Below, in pieces: positions 58,823 to 64,000 of a stretch of 64,000 nucleotides of DNA. Source of the DNA: Lunularia cruciata (lineage: Eukaryota; Streptophyta; Marchantiopsida; Lunulariales; Lunulariaceae); the NCBI GenBank assembly GCA_948567375.1, contig OX419755.1:24185001-24249000 (forward strand). The letters are read 5' to 3'. The notes beneath the pieces were generated by a model. That model was given only the letters and a program-made list of their open reading frames with translations. It was not told the DNA's origin and ran no database searches. The translations under genes were made by a program, and so were the position numbers. Position 1 is the first letter of the stretch. Each line of letters starts with the position of its first letter.

Positions 58823-61017
58823 TTACCTCTTGTCACAAAAATCCACAATCTCCTTGTACTCCATTGGAACCTCTTGAGTGATTGAGATTGTCATGAGTTC
58901 CTCATCCAGGAAGGAATCATCCACTAGCTCATCTCCATCATGATCATAGGCTTTAGATAACAAATCAATATTTGCATGTTTCTTTCCTGGCCTATCCTCA
59001 ATGGTGAAGTCATACTCAAACAAGAGTATCATCCACCTTGCTAGTCTCTCTTCAACATTAGGCTTGTTGAAGATGTACTTCAAAGCCTTGTGATCCGTGA
59101 CAATGGTGGCTTTCCCTCCAATCAAGTAGTGTCTAAACTTCTTGAGACCAAAGATCACTGCCAACCCTTCTCTCTCCATGACAGAGTAGTTCTTTTTTGC
59201 TGAAACCATCTACTTACTAGCATAAGCTATTGGATGATCATGTCCATCTTGGTCTAATTGACTAAGAGTGCATCCTATAGCTAAATTAGAAGCATCAGTG
59301 TAGAGGATGAAAGGCTTACTCCAATTAGGTTTAGCAAGAATTGGAGCTACAACAAGGGATTGCTTGAGCTCCTCAAAAGCTTTGAGAGCCTCCTTGTTCT
59401 CCAAAATCACCATGTAATCTACACCCTTCTTCATGTAGATGGTCAATGCATAAGCCTTGTTGGAAAATGAGAAGATGAACCTCCTATAGTATCAACCATC
59501 CCCAAGAATCGGCAGAACTTTGTCAAGCTTGAAGGGAATGGAAGGTCTGAGATTTTCCTCACCTACTCAAGATCAATTGCTATTCCATCTTTGGAGATGA
59601 TGTGCCCTAAAAGTAGACCTTCTTCACATCCAAAAATCCACTTCTCTAGGTTGAGTGATGCATTTGCCTCATCCAAGCATTGCAAGACCTTGATTAGGTG
59701 CTCAAAGAGCTCCTCCTTGCTCCCATAGACACAAAAGTCATCAATGACATCTCTCACAAATTTCCCAATGAAAGGTTCAAATGCCTTGATCATGAACCAT
59801 TGGAATGTGGTTGGAGAATTGCAAACCACAAAAGGCATGACCTTGAAAGCATAAGTTCCCCAAGGTGTGGTGAATGTGGTGAGTTGTTGATGCTCTGATG
59901 CAATCTTGATTTTGTTATATCCTCTATAACCATTTCCAAAACTATACCTCTCATGACCTACAACCTCCTCCAAGATCTCATCAAGAAATGGCAATGAGAA
60001 TAGTCCTTCTTGGTTACAGCATTGAGCTTCTTGTAATCCACACATACTCAAAGCTTACCATTCTTTTTCTTCACAATGACAATTGGAGACACCCATTCTG
60101 AATTCTCTACCTCAAAGATAAATCCAGCTTCCTTGAGCTTATCAATCTCCTCCTTCACAACCAAAGGCATTGGTGGGCTAATGCAACGTTGCTTTTGGCA
60201 GATTGGTCTTGCATGTGACTCCACCTCCATCTTGTGCTCCTCCAAGGTGACTTCCTTCAAATCCTTGTAATTGAAAGCAAACACATGGATGAACATGCAG
60301 AAAATCTCCTCAAATCTCACCTTTTCCTCCTTGGTAACATTTGGGCCATACTTGAGGGTAGGTAACCTTCTTTCTATCTCCTCAAGTGTCAATGGTGATT
60401 TATTTGGGTCCTTCAAAACCTCTGGCTTAGGTGCAAAATCCATAGCACACAAAGGATATATATCTGAATCAGATTGAGATTCATCCTCCTCCATGGAAGT
60501 CTCCTCCTCCATGCTTGTGTCCACACCTGAAGCTCCTTCTTTAGAATCTGATTCCCAATAATCAAAAGATAGTGTTTCTGAATGTGAAGTGTTGGTGGTG
60601 TTAGTCACAGGAACTAAGACTCTATGGTTTGATGGCCCAATCCTCAAGTACCTTTTGTGCCATCGATTAGTTGTGCATGCTGCTCTCAACCATGGCCTCC
60701 CAAGAAGTAATTCATAGCTTGAATCTTTCAAGACTTGGAAAGTCATGAGATTTTGAACTCCCATAACTGGAACTACCACCATAATCCATCACCCCTACTG
60801 GTCAAACTTGTTGCTTGTTTTCCATGCTCACCATAAATGTTGAAGGCCTTGAGGGTATCATACCCAACTTCTTCATCAACCTTTTTGACATGGCATTTAT
60901 TGCTGATCCACCATCAACCAATGCATCCTTGATGTTGTGACCATTCACTCTCACATCAATCTTGGAGGCATATTCACAAGCCTCCAATGGTGCTAGCTTA
61001 GCATCCACTACCCCCAT
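58823..61017 (-). pseudogene. Family D protease, reverse transcriptase and RNase H
   Basis: The protease at 61017-60802 reads ALVDGGSAINAMSKRL (active Asp, Gly in place of the second residue), with LLGRPWLRAA at about 60700. RT begins with VTLEEHKMEVESHARP, then WVSPIVIVKKKNGK. It has a TGA at 60050-60048 and a one-base frameshift near 60003, then resumes with TPWGTYAFKVMPF and the palm box VIDDFCVYG, both Asp kept. RNase H: LYTDASNLAIG (Asp), MEREGLAVIF (Glu), VTDHKALKYIF (Asp), with a stop at about 59212-59210 after YASK. An acidic linker (60590-60470) separates protease and RT. Confidence 0.88.
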
Positions 61018-61399
61018 TAATAATGGAGCTTTGCCTTCTTCTTCCTCTTGCTCCTTGTAGAACTCAAACTACCTCTAAGCTCTTTTCTCAAGGTAGGGCT
61101 CAAAGCAATCAATTGGCCCACTATGATGTTAGCTTTGTGGCTACCAACATCCTCTAACACATTGTAGTTCCACTGTTGCTTTGAAATCAAGAAATCCTCC
61201 ATCCCCAACTTCTTCCTTGGAGTCTTTGTTGTTGATGGTGTTGAGGTGCAAGTGCTCCTAGTAGACATAGGAGTATCCTTGCTTGGAGTAAATCCTTGAG
61301 AATAGTGAACATCCTTTGCAAAACAAGCTCTCTTCTTCTATTGTGCCAAAAGCTCCAAATTAAGACCCTTGGAGTTTGAGCACTCTCCTTTCTCATACT

Positions 61400-62435
61400 T
61401 GCTCTCAACCACATCTATGGATGCTATCTCCTTACCTTTTTTAGGAGTAGGAGCAACTTGGGTTTCACTACCTCCCTCCTTGTTTCTCTCTATTGGCTCC
61501 CTCATAACTCCTTCCTCCATAGTAAGTGGAATTTGGGCAATTCCTTTGGATATGGCCTCTTCTTCCACAACCAAAACAATTTCTATCATTGAAATTGTTG
61601 GCTGGTTGGCCTCTTCCATATGGATATTTTCCATAACTCCTTGTCACTCTCCCTACATTCTGATCCACCTCTCTCTTCTCCCATAGTTGCACCACATTGA
61701 TTTTGAGATTTGCAAGTTGTTCTGTGATGGTTTGAAGTGGATCCTTTGGTGGAGGTGCAAGAACAAGAGCAACTACTACTTGTGGTCCAACCCTTTGCCA
61801 CCAAAGTATCAGAAGTTCCACCATAATTTTAGCCTTCAGGAGGATGCACAACCTCCTTCACCACCAAATCACTCTCATCTCCTTCCAAACTCTCCTCCAT
61901 ACAAATTGCGATCTTGATAGCTTCAACCTTGGAAGAAGGTTTCTTGTATCTCACCTTGCTTCTAATTTGTGGTCCCAAACCTCCCATAATATTCTTGGTG
62001 AGCATGGCTTCTATGCCAATCATAGTAGTCTCCACATCATTCCCACCCTTCCTCAACATTATGCAAATTTTGGACTCTAACTTTTCCACCCTTTCCACAT
62101 AGACTCTCACTTTCTCTCCATCTCCTTGTTTGAGAAAGGTAACTTCAATCAATCAATAAACTCATCAATCTCTTGTAACTCTCATCTAGGAGAAAGTTCT
62201 CAATGAATGCTGAAGTCAAACTCTCCCAAGAGTCTTCTTCCCCATCTCTTCTCTCTCTCTTTTGGTATTCTAACTCATACCATGTAAGTGCAGCATCCTC
62301 AAAGAAATCTGGTAATAATGAGGCCCACTCATTCTTCCTCCTCTCATTTTTTCATATGCAAGCTCTCTTGAAGTCTCTCACAAAGGCCTCCACATCTTCT
62401 CCATCCTTGCCAAAGAAAATCGGAAGTTTCCTCAT
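61400..62435 (-). pseudogene. Family D gag
   Basis: ATG at 62435 starts MRKLPIFFGKDGEDVEAFVR, a typical retrotransposon gag N-terminus (F-x-G-x-x-x-E-D-V-x-x-F), then ALTWYELEYQKRER. A stop region near 62190-62150 is followed by KVRVYVERVEKLESK and GLGPQIRSKVR. The zinc knuckle CFGCGRRGHIQRNCP (CX2CX4HX4C) lies at about 61578-61537. The tail is Lys/Glu-rich. At least one stop and one frame change. Confidence 0.83.
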
Positions 62436-62682
62436 CTTAACTCCTCACTATCTTTCTTTTCTCTCAATTTTTTTCTTCTTTTTCTCTTTTCTTTTCTCTC
62501 ACTCTATAACTAATAGAGTATATACATGACTAACACCATCTGAGAATTATCAAATTAAGGTAACACAAAAGGTTTAGGTTGCTCCATGATTTCTATAGCA
62601 ACATCAAATCCTAGAGTGCATATTTATCGAATTCTCATGGATAGTTTATTCATAAGTTGAAAAATTCTCTCCATCACTAATC

Positions 62683-63093
62683 TTAAGAAAAAGCTGATGA
62701 AGGTGGTAGTATTTTTGTAGCTGTACTAAGACTCTCTTCAAGATCCTTCACCAAAGTCTCCAAAAGTGATTTTACTCCACTATACTTATGTCCTTTTGGA
62801 AATCCTTCAACTCCACAAACCTCACACAACTCCTTGGTCTTAGATTTTCTCCCTCCCAATCTTGGTGAATAAGGTCCAACATGCAAACCTAAGTCAAGTA
62901 AGCCTCTCCTTTCCCTCAATCTCTTGCTCTCAAAGTTCAATGGAGATGAACTTGTCTTATGTCCCCTCTCTCTACATAGAAAACACTTAGACTCACTCTT
63001 TCCTCCAAGTGGTGTAGGTTTTTGGATCCTCTCAACACTCTCTTCAAATTCTATTGTAAAATCTCTTTTTCTCAAATCCACCCCTAAAATCAC
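62683..63093 (-). CDS. Cysteine-rich open frame upstream of family D gag
   Basis: 136 open codons between the expected 5' LTR and gag, on the same strand. It contains CFLCRERGHKTS (CX2CX4H, like a half zinc knuckle) and a second pair in CEVCGVEGFPKGHKYSG, then a leucine/lysine-rich helix (VKSLLETLVKDLEESL). A Lys/Arg-rich stretch separates them. Extra frames upstream of gag are unusual in gypsy elements. It could be an element-specific nucleic-acid-binding protein, a captured host fragment, or a diverged gag duplicate. I do not recognise a family. The track start is not certainly an ATG in a good context. Confidence 0.5.
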   Translation of the reverse strand: MILGVDLRKRDFTIEFEESVERIQKPTPLGGKSESKCFLCRERGHKTSSSPLNFESKRLRERRGLLDLGLHVGPYSPRLGGRKSKTKELCEVCGVEGFPKGHKYSGVKSLLETLVKDLEESLSTATKILPPSSAFS

Positions 63094-63109
63094 CTCAAAC
63101 CCTTAACGA

Positions 63110-64000
63110 ACCTTGCATAGTCTCAATTTCCACTCTTGATGACCCTCCATGTTCCCATGAAAATCTAAACAGTCAAACATGCTTTTTGTCACTCTCAAAC
63201 TCCTCATGTTTGAGATCTCAACTCTGCAGAATTGACCTTTCCTCACAATTTCACTCAAATCTTTCAACTAGTATATGACACTCCTCTGAAATTTTTCACA
63301 CTTGATAAAAACTTTAGATTATCTCTCCCTGCAAAATTTCAAATCTTTTCATTGAGCCATTTGGCCTAGACACCTTTCTATTCAGCACACATATTTCAGA
63401 TTTGGTCTGAAAACCACCCCCCTCACTTCAAAATCTCATTACTCTCTACTTAAGAGTTATATCTCTCTAATTTTTGTGTGAGCAGGTAGGATTTGAGGTG
63501 CCAAATGTTTTTGGAAAATTTCACAACAATCCGTTGAAAATTGAAGAAATGGCAGACTCTGTACAATTTTCCAGAGAGCATGCAGTTGCGGGAGCAGTTT
63601 ACCCTATCAACTTTCAAAAATTCTAGCTCAATGCACATAATTGCTCTCACAATAAGTCCAAGTGTTGCTAACTGAAGGACAACCCAAGCTATCATGTGGA
63701 GAAATTTCAATTTCAGATCTCAAACTTGAGATTTTGCCCAAAATCACCTTAATCCACAAAATCTTCAATCCACCTCACACAATCTCTCCAAATCCTCTCA
63801 TAGGATAAGATGTACAAAATCATTTCAAAAACATCATAATGAACTACATGGTAAACAAATGAATCTTGGTTCTCTAACATAAGTTCAACACTCTCCTCTC
63901 CTAATGTTCTAATGAGCTCTTATAGCCTCCTTCTGCCTAATGTAGAATTTAACCCGGAACATTACCTTACCTTCTAGAGAGATCCCGACAATGGAACAAA
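63110..64000 (-). other. Presumed 5' leader of family D element
   Basis: No match to the 3' LTR (56857-57550) appears here, so the 5' LTR starts beyond the window or is missing. A minus-strand frame at 63710-63450 has no recognisable domain. Confidence 0.4.

Larger units (their letters stand above)
56857..64000 (-). mobile_element. Non-chromoviral Ty3/gypsy element family D, 5' end beyond window
   Basis: On the minus strand: cysteine-rich upstream frame, gag, protease, RT, RNase H, integrase, polypurine tract, 3' LTR. No chromodomain follows the integrase. The leader before gag exceeds 1.5 kb and the 5' LTR is not in the window. Decay is moderate, with long frames still open (up to 244 codons). 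It abuts and truncates the family C gag. Confidence 0.9.

Overview
This is an intergenic window from a land-plant nuclear genome, most of it nested, decayed transposable elements. The elements are plant-type: Ty3/gypsy chromoviruses and non-chromoviral gypsy elements, a plant-style LINE and a two-gene PIF/Harbinger transposon. A 90-bp piece of the plastid atpH gene is also present. Its Ser at residue 6 fits a non-flowering land plant better than a flowering one, as I recall those sequences; moss, fern or other bryophyte is a guess. No bacterial operon, CRISPR array, rRNA or convincing tRNA was seen.

Layout. 1-1730: 3' end of a plus-strand chromovirus (family A) with its LTR. 1921-4430: Harbinger transposase with a divergent Myb/SANT partner gene. 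4800-6800, 10400-20550 and 33100-35070: blocks of visibly more balanced base composition without recognisable transposons. One holds a convincing two-exon gene at 13199-13819, whose product carries a DEN box and a D-box-like motif, as in plant securins. 6800-10400: a broken mosaic of family D LTR, family C integrase and LTR, and tandem repeats. 20650-32000: a minus-strand LINE (copy A) split by a full-length minus-strand chromovirus (family B, 24553-31435). Family B is itself hit by a solo family A LTR inside its reverse transcriptase and by the atpH fragment inside its RNase H. 35072-37250: a second LINE copy (B), which preserves the unoccupied version of the family B insertion site.

37300-53600: A+T-rich, mostly unrecognisable DNA with two blocks of coiled-coil, gag-like coding remnants (38.9-41.3 and 50.4-53.3 kb), two solo LTRs (45.1 and 46.1 kb) and a 163-bp tandem duplication. 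53600-56850: a family C LTR, primer-binding site and gag. 56857-64000: a minus-strand gypsy element (family D) abutting the family C gag, with 3' LTR, integrase, RNase H, reverse transcriptase, protease, gag and an extra cysteine-rich reading frame upstream of gag. Its 5' LTR lies beyond the window.

Almost every transposon gene has stops or frameshifts, so these elements are relics. The window is most informative as a record of insertion order: LINE A, then family B into it, then the solo LTR and atpH fragment into family B. All identifications are by eye from translated motifs; no database search was run.
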